The notes: a model not told the origin generated them from the sequence alone. 38,557 bases of DNA from Oxalobacteraceae bacterium (GCA_013284265.1 JABTBR010000059.1:1-38557); one strand, 5' to 3'. Positions 24,838 to 33,821 are shown, counted from the first letter of the stretch. A program made the numbers and translations.

Positions 24838-26217
24838 ATGGCAAAAACAACAGAGCAGACAGCGCCCCAGGCGGGCGCGAATTTTAGCCCAAGCGTGGGT
24901 GCCAACGCGCTCGCGGACGACGCGGTGCCGGTGGAGCACGCGGCCGGCCATAAAAACATGCAGCAGCTGATTCAGCTGCGCTGGATCGCCGTGATCGGCC
25001 AGATCACCACCATCGCCGTCGTCACCCTCGGCTTCGACGTGCGCCTGCCGCTGCCCGCCATGCTCAATGTGCTGGCCTGCCTGATCGCCTTCAATATCGC
25101 CAGCCAGTTGCGCTGGCACGAACGCCGCGAAGTGTCCAACGGCGAGCTGCTGCTGGCACTGCTGGTGGACGTTGCCAGCCTCACGGCCCAGCTCTACCTG
25201 AGCGGCGGCATCACCAATCCCTTCGTGTTCTTATACCTGCTGCAGGTGATCCTGAGCGCCGTGCTGCTCGAAGGCTGGTTCACCTGGAATATCGTCGCCG
25301 CCACCAGTGCCTGTGTGGCCGGGCTGGTGCTGTTCTCCAAGCCGCTGGCGCTGCCGCTGGACCATGAGCGCGGCATCTTCAGCCTGTATATCCAGGGTGT
25401 GCTGATCTGCTTCATGCTGATCGCCTCGCTGTTGGCCATCTTCATCACCCGCATCAGCAACAATTTGCGTGCCGGCTACGCCCAGCTGGCGTCGCTGCGC
25501 CAGCGCGCCGTCGAGGAAGAGCACATCGTCCGTATGGGCCTGCTGGCTTCCGGCGCCGCGCACGAACTGGGCACGCCGCTGGCCACGTTGGCCGTGATCC
25601 TGGGCGACTGGCGCCGCATGCCCGAATTCGCGCGCAACCCCGAACTGCTGGAAGAGATCGGCGAAATGCAGACCCAGCTCGCCCGCTGCAAATCCATCGT
25701 CAGCGGGATTCTGTTGTCGGCAGGGGAGGCGCGCGGCGAATCGTCGATGCGCACCACCATCAACACCTTCCTCAACGAACTGGTGGGAGACTGGTGCGCC
25801 AGCCGCCCGATCGATTCCTTCGCCTACGACAACCGCATCGTCCACGACCTGCCGGTGGTGTTCGACTCGGCGCTCAAGCAAATGATCTGCAATGTGCTCG
25901 ACAATGCGCTGGAAGCGTCGCCGCACTGGGTCAGCCTGGAGGTGGTGCATGAGGGCGACAATCTGGTGCTGATCGTGACCGATTCCGGCCCCGGCTTCGC
26001 CGCCGCCACGTTGGCGCAGTTCGGCAAACCCTATAATTCCAGCAAGGGCCGTCCCGGTGGCGGCCTTGGGCTGTTTTTGGTTGTGAACGTCGCGCGCAAG
26101 CTGGGCGGCACCGTGTCCGCGGTGAACCGCCCCGAGGGCGGCGCACTGCTCACGCTGACGCTGCCGCTGGCCGCGATTTTGCTGGAAGACGAAGAAGAGG
26201 AAGACGATGACAACTGA
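24838..26217 (+). CDS. regB: RegB/PrrB-type redox sensor histidine kinase
   Basis: A 459-residue membrane kinase with six hydrophobic segments in the first ~205 residues. The quinone-associated motif G-G-I-T-N-P-F lies at 123-129 between helices. The H-box is A-A-H-E-L-G-T-P-L with His242, as in RegB/ActS/RoxS. Cys284 (L-A-R-C-K-S-I), 42 residues later, is close to the position of the redox-active cysteine of RegB, but this match is by spacing only. ATPase boxes N-V-L-D-N-A-L-E-A-S, D-S-G-P-G-F and G-G-G-L-G-L-F-L are present. It should sense respiratory redox state and phosphorylate RegA. The start at 24838 follows the SURF1 stop by 10 nt. Confidence 0.9.
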   Translation: MAKTTEQTAPQAGANFSPSVGANALADDAVPVEHAAGHKNMQQLIQLRWIAVIGQITTIAVVTLGFDVRLPLPAMLNVLACLIAFNIASQLRWHERREVSNGELLLALLVDVASLTAQLYLSGGITNPFVFLYLLQVILSAVLLEGWFTWNIVAATSACVAGLVLFSKPLALPLDHERGIFSLYIQGVLICFMLIASLLAIFITRISNNLRAGYAQLASLRQRAVEEEHIVRMGLLASGAAHELGTPLATLAVILGDWRRMPEFARNPELLEEIGEMQTQLARCKSIVSGILLSAGEARGESSMRTTINTFLNELVGDWCASRPIDSFAYDNRIVHDLPVVFDSALKQMICNVLDNALEASPHWVSLEVVHEGDNLVLIVTDSGPGFAAATLAQFGKPYNSSKGRPGGGLGLFLVVNVARKLGGTVSAVNRPEGGALLTLTLPLAAILLEDEEEEDDDN

Positions 26218-26743
26218 GCGCCTGCTGCTGCTCGTTGAAGATGATGCCGCGTTCGCGCGCACGCTGAGCCGTTCGTTCGAACGGCGCGGCTACCGCGTGC
26301 TGCTGGCCGAGAATCTGGACGAAACCAATGCCGTGCTGCTGGAGCATACGCCCGGCTTCGCGGTGGTGGATCTGAAATTGAAGGGCAATTCCTCCGGCCT
26401 GTCCTGTGTGCAGGCCCTACATCAGCACAATCCGGAAATGCTGATCGTCGTGCTGACCGGCTTCGCCAGCATCAATACGGCGGTCGAAGCGATCAAGCTG
26501 GGCGCCTGCCAGTACCTGGCCAAGCCTTCGAACACCGACGACATCGAAGCCGCCTTCGGCCACGTGGCCGGCGCCGCCGAGGTGGAAGTGACCAACCGGT
26601 CTACCTCGATCAAGACGCTGGAGTGGGAACGGATTCATGCCACCCTGGCCGAGACCGACTTCAACATCTCCGAAACCGCCCGCCGCCTCGGCATGCACCG
26701 CCGCACGCTGGCGCGCAAGCTGGAGAAGCAGCGGGTAAAGTAA
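26207..26743 (+). CDS. regA: RegA/PrrA/ActR-type response regulator
   Basis: A 178-residue regulator with a receiver domain (Asp55 in V-V-D-L-K-L-K, Thr84 in V-L-T-G, Lys106 in L-A-K-P) and a C-terminal Fis-type helix-turn-helix (I-S-E-T-A-R-R-L-G-M-H-R-R-T-L-A-R-K-L). Size and domain order match RegA. The gene overlaps regB by 11 nt. In other proteobacteria this pair controls terminal oxidases and energy genes. Its position at the end of the cyo-SURF1 cluster suggests it regulates this oxidase. Confidence 0.93.
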   Translation: MTTERLLLLVEDDAAFARTLSRSFERRGYRVLLAENLDETNAVLLEHTPGFAVVDLKLKGNSSGLSCVQALHQHNPEMLIVVLTGFASINTAVEAIKLGACQYLAKPSNTDDIEAAFGHVAGAAEVEVTNRSTSIKTLEWERIHATLAETDFNISETARRLGMHRRTLARKLEKQRVK

Positions 26744-26791
26744 GCATGACCCGTATGTTCGCCCAAGGCTGGCAATAAATCGCTGACATCT

Positions 26792-26871
26792 TAACTCCCC
26801 ATGCAAAAGCCGCTTAGCCTATGTACATAGTGCCTCAGGGCTAAGGCTAAGGCGATGCAGATGGGGTGTTA
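26792..26871. terminator. Large imperfect hairpin between convergent genes
   Basis: TAACTCCCCATGCA (26792-26805) pairs imperfectly with TGCAGATGGGGTGTTA (26856-26871). Inside it, CTTAGCC (26813-26819) pairs with GGCTAAG (26839-26845). The right arm includes the stop codon of the copper-storage-type gene. It may act as a shared 3'-end structure; no clean T run is present. Confidence 0.4.
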
Positions 26872-27198
26872 CGCCGCTTCCAGTTCACACGCCTCGCAAC
26901 ACTCCCGGCAAGCCTGCGCGCAGCGGCGGCAATGGTCCATCGAGTGCAGGCTGCATTCCTCGGCGCAGGCCGTGCAGATTTCCGCGCACAGCCTGCACAA
27001 GCCAGCCGACAGCTCGCTGGAGCGCGCCAGATAGCTGGCCGTGAGCCGGCACAACTGGGCGCAATCCATATCGATCGCCACGCAGCGCGCCATCGTGTGC
27101 GGGTCGGACTCCTGCAGGCAGGCCACCGCGCAATGGTCGCAGGCGTGGGCGCAGGCGTTCAGCGCGGCGATACAGCTGTCGAAGCGGTGGGCGTTCAT
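26869..27198 (-). CDS. Csp-type four-helix-bundle copper-storage protein
   Basis: A 109-residue protein with 19 cysteines, mostly spaced CX2C, CX3C or CX6C along predicted helices (C9, C16, C20, C23, C27, C39, C46, C50, C68, C71, C75, C78, C82, C90, C93, C97, C100, C101, C104). This is the DUF326/Csp pattern, in which the cysteines line the core of a four-helix bundle and hold many Cu(I) ions. There is no signal peptide, so it fits the cytosolic Csp3 type. It follows the methyltransferase gene by 12 nt and is probably in the same operon. Confidence 0.88.
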   Translation of the reverse strand: MNAHRFDSCIAALNACAHACDHCAVACLQESDPHTMARCVAIDMDCAQLCRLTASYLARSSELSAGLCRLCAEICTACAEECSLHSMDHCRRCAQACRECCEACELEAA

Positions 27199-27210
27199 GG
27201 CCGGCTCGCT

Positions 27211-28278
27211 TCAATGGACGTCGAACTGGCGCCGGAAATTGCCCGGATACTGGCCGATATAGCCTATCGTGGCGGGACGGGTGGCCTTGAGCCACACTGC
27301 CGCGACGCGGTCGGCGCCCTGGCTGGCAGGCTGGTTGGCCTCGCTGTCGCCGATGTCCGGATCAAGCTCTTCGTAGCTCCAATCATAGCCGGCGCGCGAC
27401 AGTTGGGCGGTGGCGAAGGTCAGCAGGGGATCGTGGTCGTTTACGATGGGCACGCCCGCTTGCAGCAACAGCGTGCCGCCCGGCGCCAGCCGCGCCAGCG
27501 CGGTCTGGATGATCGAAAGCGCCAAGGTCACGCCAAACTTGCTGGCGCCCAGATAGTTCGACAGCTGGGAGCGCTCGCGCAGCCAGGCAGCGTTGGCCAC
27601 GATCAGGTCGAACTGGCCATCCACATCGTGCAGCAGATCGCTGTTGCAGACGGAAACATTGTTGGCGCAGGCCAGGCGGGCGTTCACCTGTGTCAGTGTC
27701 AGCGCTTCTTCGCTGGAATCGACGGCCAGCACATCGGCGCGCGGCATGGCCACGGCCAGTGTGATGGCGCCTACGCCGGCGCCGCAGCCCAGTTCCACCA
27801 CGCGCCGCACCCGGCCGGTGAGCGCCGACAGTTCGGGCAGTTCGGTGGCCAGCGCGCGCGCGTAGCGCTGCAGATCGGGGCCGACCAGCGGTGCGCCAGC
27901 GGCTGCGCTGGGTTCGGCAGCGTGAAAGTACAGTTGGCGCCCGACCATCACCAGGCGCACGGCGCTGCGCAGGCCGTCGCGTCCGGCCAGCAGCACACCG
28001 GCACGCCGCATCAGCGAAAACAGCATCGGCGGCAGGGCGGTCTGGCGGAAGCGCCGGCCCCAGCCAAAGATTTCGCTCGGTGTGACGGCCCAGTCGTTGC
28101 CCATGCGCGCATTTACCCGGCGCAAGGTGGACGGGCTGACGGCGCTGAAGCGGTAGCCGGTGTCGCGCAGTTGGCGGCCCAGGTCCAGCAGCGCATCGGG
28201 TGCCAGATTCTCGGATAGCGAGCATATTGGCGCCATGGCAACCCGGCAACCGTCGATCGTGGCAAGTATGGCGCTCAT
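27211..28278 (-). CDS. SAM-dependent methyltransferase (PrmC/MTS-like)
   Basis: A 355-residue class I methyltransferase. Motif I is V-V-E-L-G-C-G-A-G-V-G-A-I-T-L-A at about residues 165-180, and the acidic residue binding the SAM ribose is in V-L-A-V-D-S-S-E-E-A. The family N-P-P-Y motif is replaced by V-A-N-A-A-W-L, so it may not act on glutamine or adenine amides. The N-terminal ~140 residues resemble the substrate-recognition domain of PrmC/RsmC-type enzymes (L-R-D-T-G-Y-R-F-S). The start at 28278 has GGGAGA upstream; a 70-codon extension is unlikely. It precedes the copper-storage-type gene. Confidence 0.78.
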   Translation of the reverse strand: MSAILATIDGCRVAMAPICSLSENLAPDALLDLGRQLRDTGYRFSAVSPSTLRRVNARMGNDWAVTPSEIFGWGRRFRQTALPPMLFSLMRRAGVLLAGRDGLRSAVRLVMVGRQLYFHAAEPSAAAGAPLVGPDLQRYARALATELPELSALTGRVRRVVELGCGAGVGAITLAVAMPRADVLAVDSSEEALTLTQVNARLACANNVSVCNSDLLHDVDGQFDLIVANAAWLRERSQLSNYLGASKFGVTLALSIIQTALARLAPGGTLLLQAGVPIVNDHDPLLTFATAQLSRAGYDWSYEELDPDIGDSEANQPASQGADRVAAVWLKATRPATIGYIGQYPGNFRRQFDVH

Positions 28279-28471
28279 GATATCTCCCAAATAAAGTGGT
28301 GGTGCAGCTCTGCAATGAATTATCAAACAGGAATCAAAAATCCCCCATCGGTGCGCCACTCGTCTCGCTGTAAGAGCCGGATTACACGCGCTGACGCCTG
28401 CTGGATAGTGAAAAAATAACTTTGCTGGAAAAGTCAAGACTTGCACATTGATATGTGTCAATCGTATTGCG

Positions 28472-28501
28472 TTGCGCAGCGCCAACATCGGCTCCTATAT
28501 A
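28472..28501 (+). promoter_or_regulatory. Candidate promoter of binding-protein gene A
   Basis: TTGCGC at 28472-28477 and TATATA at 28496-28501 are 18 nt apart, 72 nt upstream of the start codon. The rest of the 294-bp divergent gap (28279-28572) shows no gene. Confidence 0.4.
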
Positions 28502-28572
28502 CTGCGGCTCAGGGGAAGATGTCAGCGCATTACACGGTCCACGCTGCCCCTGCGCCGACCTGGAGGCCTTCG

Positions 28573-29316
28573 ATGCACCGTGCCACATGCTTGTTCCGAT
28601 GGATAGCCGCCGCGTTGCTGCTGAGCAGCGCATTGGCGCATGGCACGGAAACCATCCCCCTCTACGTCGGTTACGCCGATCCCCCGCTGGGTACCGAGCG
28701 CAGCGATAGCCTGACCTTGCGGCTGGCGGCCCAGCTGTCGGTGCGCTCGCAGGGGCGCTACCATTTCGTGGCGATGCAACTGCCGCGCAACCGCCTGAAC
28801 CTGCTGATCGCCAGGCCGAACTGGAAGGGAGTGGTGGCCTGGGCCAATCCGGTCTGGTTCAAGGACGAGGGCATGCGCCGCTACGCCTGGTCGCAGCCGT
28901 ATATGCGCGATGCCAATCTGGTGGTGTCGAATCGCCAGAATCCACTGGAATACAGCACGCCCGCGTCCCTGCTGGGCACGCGCCTGGGCTGCATTTCCGG
29001 CCAGCGCTATGCGGAGTTCGACGCCCTGTTCCGCGAAGGCCGTATCATCCGCGACGATGTGCCCAGCGAACTGCAAAATATGCTCAAGCTGCGGCTGGGG
29101 CGGGTGGATGCGGTGCTGGTGCAGGCCAGCTCGATGCCCTATCTGCGCCAGGTCATTCCGGACCTGGACAACTGGCTGCATATCGCGCGCACGCCCCGCG
29201 GCGTGTTCCAGCGCTATCTGTTCACCAATCGCGACAATGCCGATATGCTGATCTACCTGAACAGCGCGCTGCGCGAATTCGACACCGGGCCGCAATGGTC
29301 GCCGCCCGGGCATTGA
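28573..29316 (+). CDS. Periplasmic substrate-binding-type protein, paralogue A
   Basis: A 247-residue exported protein with a signal peptide of about 23 residues (ending A-L-A-H-G) and an SBP_bac_3-like fold pattern: I-P-L-Y-V-G-Y-A-D-P-P near the start and S-Q-P-Y-M-R-D-A-N-L-V-V in the middle. No ABC permease or ATPase gene is nearby, so it may work as an orphan binding protein or receptor partner. It is about 69% identical to the gene product at 32042-32785. The start has GGAGG 6 nt upstream. An in-frame extension to 28441 would run through the promoter and is rejected. Confidence 0.78.
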   Translation: MHRATCLFRWIAAALLLSSALAHGTETIPLYVGYADPPLGTERSDSLTLRLAAQLSVRSQGRYHFVAMQLPRNRLNLLIARPNWKGVVAWANPVWFKDEGMRRYAWSQPYMRDANLVVSNRQNPLEYSTPASLLGTRLGCISGQRYAEFDALFREGRIIRDDVPSELQNMLKLRLGRVDAVLVQASSMPYLRQVIPDLDNWLHIARTPRGVFQRYLFTNRDNADMLIYLNSALREFDTGPQWSPPGH

Positions 29317-29463
29317 ACCATTTGCTTACATCTGCAATGGCACGGTCTTGCCTCCAGTCGGATATACTTGCCGGTTAGACATAATCGCGCTGGTGTATCC
29401 ATCCAGCCAACCCGGCCCGGACGCCTTGCGCCGTCCCGGCCCTCTTTTTTAGCGGATCAGCAT

Positions 29464-31833
29464 TTGAAACTCGACCATCTTCGTACGCTGGCAAGCCAGT
29501 TGCTGCAGCGCGCCCGCCATTGGGCGGCCCTGGCGCTGGCCCGCGCCACGCCACTGTATCTGAAAGGCCGTGAGCGTCTGCTGAGCCGTCCGCCGCTGCA
29601 GCGCTTCCTGCTCGGCGGCCTGTGGGCCACGCTGGCGCTGATCGTGCTGGCCGTCGCGTATATGCTGATCCTGATTCCCTTCACGCCCGGCATCCGCGAC
29701 CTGAAGCAGGCCCGCGCCGCGCGCGTCACCACCATCGTCTCGGCCGACGGCAAGGAGCTGGCCAGTTTCGACCAGGGCTTGCAGGAGCGCGTCAAGCTGA
29801 ACCAGATTTCGCCGCATGTGATCACGGCGCTGATCGCCACCGAAGACCACCGCTTCTACGAACACCACGGCGTCGACTTTACCCGCGTCGGCGGGGCGAT
29901 CTTCCATACCTTGCAGGGCGACGCCCAGGGCGGTTCCACCATTACCCAGCAGCTGGCGCGAAATATGTTCCCGGAAGAGATAGGGCGCTCGCGCAATCTG
30001 AACCGCAAGCTCAAGGAAGTGATCACCGCGCTCAAGATCGAGGCGACCTACAGCAAGCAGGAGATCCTGGAAGCCTATCTGAACACCGTGCCCTTCCTGT
30101 ACAACGCCTTCGGCATCGAGATGGCGGCGCGCACCTACTTCGACAAGCCGGCCAACAAGCTCGATGTGCTGGAAGCGGCCACCCTGATCGGCATGCTCAA
30201 GGGGACCAGCTACTACAACCCGGTCAACAACCCCGAGCGTTCGCTACAGCGCCGCAACGTGGTGCTGGGCCAGATGCGCAAGCATGAGCTGTTCAACGAA
30301 GCGCGCTACCGCGCGCTGCTCAAGCGCCCGCTGCGGGTGCACTTCAGCCGCCAGCCCGAGCGCAGCGTCACCGACACCCACTTCACCGCGCACGTGCGCA
30401 AGTGGCTGATCGAATGGGCCGACGAAAACGACTACAACCTGCAGCTCGATGGCCTGATCGTGCAGACCACGCTGGACTTCGGCCTGCAGCAGGCCGCCAT
30501 GCGCGCGGTGGAACGCCAGGGCAATGCCCTGCAGGCGGTGGCCGATGTGGAATGGAGCCAGCCGGGCGTGTCCGGTTCCACCGCCATCGCCAGCTTCGCC
30601 GACATGCGCGAGCGCGCGGCGCCGTTCGACTACTTCTGGAAGTCGCATCCGGCGCTGGGCGACGCGATGGTGCGCGAATCGGCCGAGTACCGCAAGGCCG
30701 TCGCCGGCGGCGAGGAGCCGGCCAGCGCGCTGCAAAAACTCAAAGCCGACCGCCACTTCATCGCCCAGCTGCATGTGGCCAAGTCGCGCCTGGAAGCGGG
30801 CTTCGTGGCGATGGACCCGGCCAGCGGCGACATCCGCGCCTGGGTCGGCAGCCGCAACTTCCAGCGCGAGCAGTTCGACCACGTAGCGCAGGCGGCGCGC
30901 CAGCCCGGCTCCACCTTCAAGCCCATCGTCTACGGCGCGGCGCTGGAAAAAGGCTTCCTGCCCGAGCGCCCTTACTGGGACAGCGTGCGCGACATCCGCG
31001 CCGCCGACGGCAGTGTGTGGCGTCCGACCGATATGAGCGGCTCGAGCGGCGCGCAGATGACCATGCGCGACGGCCTGGTGTTTTCCAAGAACACCATCAC
31101 CGCGCAGGTGATGCAGGACGTCGGCCTGCCCAGCATCATCAAGCTGGCGCGCGAACTGGGGATCAACCAGAGCAAGCTGGCCTCGGTGCCGTCGCTGGCG
31201 CTGGGCACCAGTCCCGTCACGCTGCTCGAGATGGTCAACGCTTATTCCACCATTGCCGCGCAGGGGGAATATCGCAAGCCGGTGTTCGTGCGCCGGATTA
31301 CCGACCGCAATGGCAAAGTCATCGCCGACTTCGCGCCGCCCGCGCCGCAGCGCGCCATGTCGCCGGAAGGCGCGCTGGCCCTGATCGACATGATGCGCGG
31401 GGTGATCAACCGCGGCACCGGCACCGGCGTGCGCTACCGCTTTGGCGTCTATGGCGATGTCGCGGGCAAGACCGGCACCACCCAGAACAACGCCGACGGC
31501 TGGTTCATCCTGATGCACCCGAACCTGGTGGCGGGCGCCTGGGTGGGCTTCAACGACAGCCGCGTGACCATGCGCAGCAATTACTGGGGGCAGGGCGGCC
31601 ACAATGCGCTGCTGGTGGTGGGCGACTTCTTCCGCAACGGCATCGACAGCGGCCGCATCGACCCGGCCGCGCTGCTGCCGGGCGGGCGCAAGGTGGCGCC
31701 GCCGCGCGCGCCCGAGGCGGTCGAGGAAGTGGTGGAAGAGTCGGACGACTTGTTGCCGGACGGTGCGGTGCCGGCCCAGCCGGTGTATCCGCCGGAAGCG
31801 CCAGAAGTTGCTCCACCGGAAGATTCGCAGTAA
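29464..31833 (+). CDS. Class A penicillin-binding protein (PBP1-type)
   Basis: A bifunctional peptidoglycan synthase of about 789 residues, anchored by one N-terminal helix (about 49-72). The GT51 glycosyltransferase domain has catalytic Glu127 in T-E-D-H-R-F-Y-E-H-H-G and G-G-S-T-I-T-Q-Q-L-A-R-N. The transpeptidase domain has S483-T-F-K486, S541-K-N and K669-T-G-T-T. The C-terminal tail is rich in Pro and Glu. There is no in-frame ATG near the N terminus; TTG at 29464 (then K-L-D-H-L-R-T-L-A) is my choice, and another TTG at 29368 would add 32 residues. It lies between the two paralogous binding-protein genes. Confidence 0.9.
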   Translation: MKLDHLRTLASQLLQRARHWAALALARATPLYLKGRERLLSRPPLQRFLLGGLWATLALIVLAVAYMLILIPFTPGIRDLKQARAARVTTIVSADGKELASFDQGLQERVKLNQISPHVITALIATEDHRFYEHHGVDFTRVGGAIFHTLQGDAQGGSTITQQLARNMFPEEIGRSRNLNRKLKEVITALKIEATYSKQEILEAYLNTVPFLYNAFGIEMAARTYFDKPANKLDVLEAATLIGMLKGTSYYNPVNNPERSLQRRNVVLGQMRKHELFNEARYRALLKRPLRVHFSRQPERSVTDTHFTAHVRKWLIEWADENDYNLQLDGLIVQTTLDFGLQQAAMRAVERQGNALQAVADVEWSQPGVSGSTAIASFADMRERAAPFDYFWKSHPALGDAMVRESAEYRKAVAGGEEPASALQKLKADRHFIAQLHVAKSRLEAGFVAMDPASGDIRAWVGSRNFQREQFDHVAQAARQPGSTFKPIVYGAALEKGFLPERPYWDSVRDIRAADGSVWRPTDMSGSSGAQMTMRDGLVFSKNTITAQVMQDVGLPSIIKLARELGINQSKLASVPSLALGTSPVTLLEMVNAYSTIAAQGEYRKPVFVRRITDRNGKVIADFAPPAPQRAMSPEGALALIDMMRGVINRGTGTGVRYRFGVYGDVAGKTGTTQNNADGWFILMHPNLVAGAWVGFNDSRVTMRSNYWGQGGHNALLVVGDFFRNGIDSGRIDPAALLPGGRKVAPPRAPEAVEEVVEESDDLLPDGAVPAQPVYPPEAPEVAPPEDSQ

Positions 31834-31948
31834 GCCAAGCCAAGCCAAGGGAGGGCAGGGGGGCGGCGCTGGTCTTGCTGTAGGGCACGTCCAAAACATG
31901 CTGGAAATCAAGATGTCGCTGAACATAGCGATTAGCATGAAATTTTGG

Positions 31949-31976
31949 TTTGCAGAAACACTTTCATGTGTATACT
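31949..31976 (+). promoter_or_regulatory. Candidate promoter of binding-protein gene B
   Basis: TTTGCA (31949-31954) and a good -10 TATACT (31971-31976) are 16 nt apart, 65 nt upstream of the start. The surrounding 31860-31990 stretch is more AT-rich than its neighbours. Confidence 0.5.
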
Positions 31977-32041
31977 CACTGCAAGGGTTGGACCTGTAAG
32001 CTGCTATGACCACCGTTCCTCCAGCCCTCCGGAGGCGTTTC

Positions 32042-32785
32042 ATGTTCCATGCGATATCCATCCGTAGCCTGCTGGCAGCCCTGCTGCTCGCCGCTTCCGC
32101 TATGGCCGGCGCGCGTGAAACCATTCCGCTTTACGTCGGCTACGCCGATCCCCCCTTCGGCACCCAGCGCGACGACAGCCTGACCATCCGCCTGGCCGCC
32201 CGCCTGAGCGCCTACTCCAACGGCCGCTACGAATTTCGCGCGATGCAGATGCCGCGTCACCGGCTCAACCTGTTGCTGGCCCAGCCCGGCTGGAAGGGCG
32301 TGGTCGCCTGGGCCAATCCGGTCTGGTACAAGGATGAATCCATGCGCCGCTACGCCTGGTCGCAGCCGTATATGCGCGACGCCGACCTGGTGGTGTCGAA
32401 CCGCAGCGCGCCGATGGATTACAACAACGCCGCTTCCATGCTGGGCATGCGTGTGGGCTGCATTGCCGGCCACCGCTACGTGGATATGGACCCGCTGTTC
32501 GAGGAGGGCCGCAGCATCCGCGACGACGTCGCATCGGAGCTGCAAAACCTGCAAAAGCTGCGCCTGGGACGGATCGACGTAACGCTGATCCAGGCCAGCT
32601 CCATGGCCTACTTCCGCGAGGTGATCCCCGATATCGACAGCTGGCTGCATGTGGCGCGGGTGCCGCGCGCGGTGTATCAACGTTATCTGTTCACCAACCG
32701 CGACAACGAAGAGATGATGGGTTTCGTCAACGCCGCCCTGCGCGACTTTGAGGGTGCGAACCAGCTGGCCTATGCCGGCCACTAG
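32042..32785 (+). CDS. Periplasmic substrate-binding-type protein, paralogue B
   Basis: A 247-residue exported protein, the same length as paralogue A. From E-T-I-P-L-Y-V-G-Y to the C terminus, about 154 of 222 aligned positions are identical with no gaps. A signal peptide of about 23 residues ends A-M-A-G-A. The blocks G-V-V-A-W-A-N-P-V-W, R-R-Y-A-W-S-Q-P-Y-M-R-D-A and Q-R-Y-L-F-T-N-R-D-N are identical in both, while the last 12 residues differ. The start has CGGAGGCG upstream and its own promoter. The ligand is unknown. Confidence 0.78.
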   Translation: MFHAISIRSLLAALLLAASAMAGARETIPLYVGYADPPFGTQRDDSLTIRLAARLSAYSNGRYEFRAMQMPRHRLNLLLAQPGWKGVVAWANPVWYKDESMRRYAWSQPYMRDADLVVSNRSAPMDYNNAASMLGMRVGCIAGHRYVDMDPLFEEGRSIRDDVASELQNLQKLRLGRIDVTLIQASSMAYFREVIPDIDSWLHVARVPRAVYQRYLFTNRDNEEMMGFVNAALRDFEGANQLAYAGH

Positions 32786-32891
32786 CTTGCCTTGCGCGCC
32801 ATGGCCGCCTGTGGTCTAAAACAGACGCATTTTCACCGTGGCTCGCGCGGCAGCGGATAATCGGCGTTCGATCCGCCATTTGACTGCCGCC

Positions 32892-33821
32892 ATGTCCGCC
32901 TTGCCCGCCGCAACACCCGCCGTCCTTCCCATTCTGATGCCGCTGCCACTGCGCGACTTCGACCCCACCGAGGTGGCGCTGAGCTGGCAAATCCTGCGCG
33001 CCGCCGGCCATGCCGTGGAGTTTGCCACCGCCGATGGCCGGCGCGGTCATGCCGACCCGATGATGATCAGCGGGATCGGGCTCGATCCCTGGGGCTGGGT
33101 GCCGGGCCTGCGGCGGCTGCGCTGCATCGGCCTGCTGCTGCGCGCCGACCGCCACGGCCGCGCGGCCTATGCGGCGCTGGAACGCGATCCCGCCTTCCTG
33201 AACCCGCGCCGCTTTGCCGAACTGGATGTGGCGGCGTATTCGGCCTTGCTGCTGCCCGGCGGCCATGCCAAGGGCATGCGGCCCTATCTGGAGGATGGGC
33301 TGCTGCAGCGCGTGGTGGTGTCCTTCTTCGAGACGCTGGACGGGCAGGGGCGGCACAAGCCGGTGGCGGCGGTATGCCATGGGGTGCTGCTGGCGGCGCG
33401 CTCGATTTCTGCGCGCACCGGCAAGTCGGTGCTATATGGGCGCAAGACGACGGCGCTGACGTGGAAGCTGGAGCGCAGCGCCTGGGATCTGACGCGGTTT
33501 TTGGCGCGTTTCTGGGACAGTGGCTATTACCGGACGTATGGGGAGGCCGCTGGCGAGCCGGTGGGGTACTGGAGCGTGGAGCAGGAAGTGAAACGGGCGC
33601 TGGCCAGCGACGGGGACTTTGCCGATGTGCCGGCGGGGGAAAAGGATTTTCTGCGCAAGACCAGCGGCGTGGTGCGCGATACGCCGGGCGATGGGCGCGC
33701 GGCCTGGGTGGTGGAAGATGGACGCTATCTGTCGGCGCGCTGGCCGGGGGATGTGCATACCTTCGCGAAGCGGTTTGCGGGGATGGTTAGCGCCAGCGCC
33801 GAAGGCTGCGGCGTACCCTAA
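32892..33821 (+). CDS. DJ-1/PfpI-family protein (type 1 glutamine amidotransferase-like)
   Basis: A 309-residue cytoplasmic protein of the DJ-1/PfpI superfamily. The nucleophile elbow A-A-V-C-H-G-V-L-L-A-A holds Cys162 followed by His163. L-L-L-P-G-G-H-A-K-G-M-R precedes it, as in PfpI and chaperone/deglycase relatives. The closing V-H-T-F-A-K-R-F is also typical of the group. Function could be protease, deglycase or hydratase-like; I cannot choose. The stop codon TAA at 33819-33821 is formed by the T before, and the first As of, an adjoining palindromic element, so the last few residues may differ from relatives. A GTG at 32838 is an alternative start; neither has a good ribosome-binding site. 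Confidence 0.78.
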   Translation: MSALPAATPAVLPILMPLPLRDFDPTEVALSWQILRAAGHAVEFATADGRRGHADPMMISGIGLDPWGWVPGLRRLRCIGLLLRADRHGRAAYAALERDPAFLNPRRFAELDVAAYSALLLPGGHAKGMRPYLEDGLLQRVVVSFFETLDGQGRHKPVAAVCHGVLLAARSISARTGKSVLYGRKTTALTWKLERSAWDLTRFLARFWDSGYYRTYGEAAGEPVGYWSVEQEVKRALASDGDFADVPAGEKDFLRKTSGVVRDTPGDGRAAWVVEDGRYLSARWPGDVHTFAKRFAGMVSASAEGCGVP

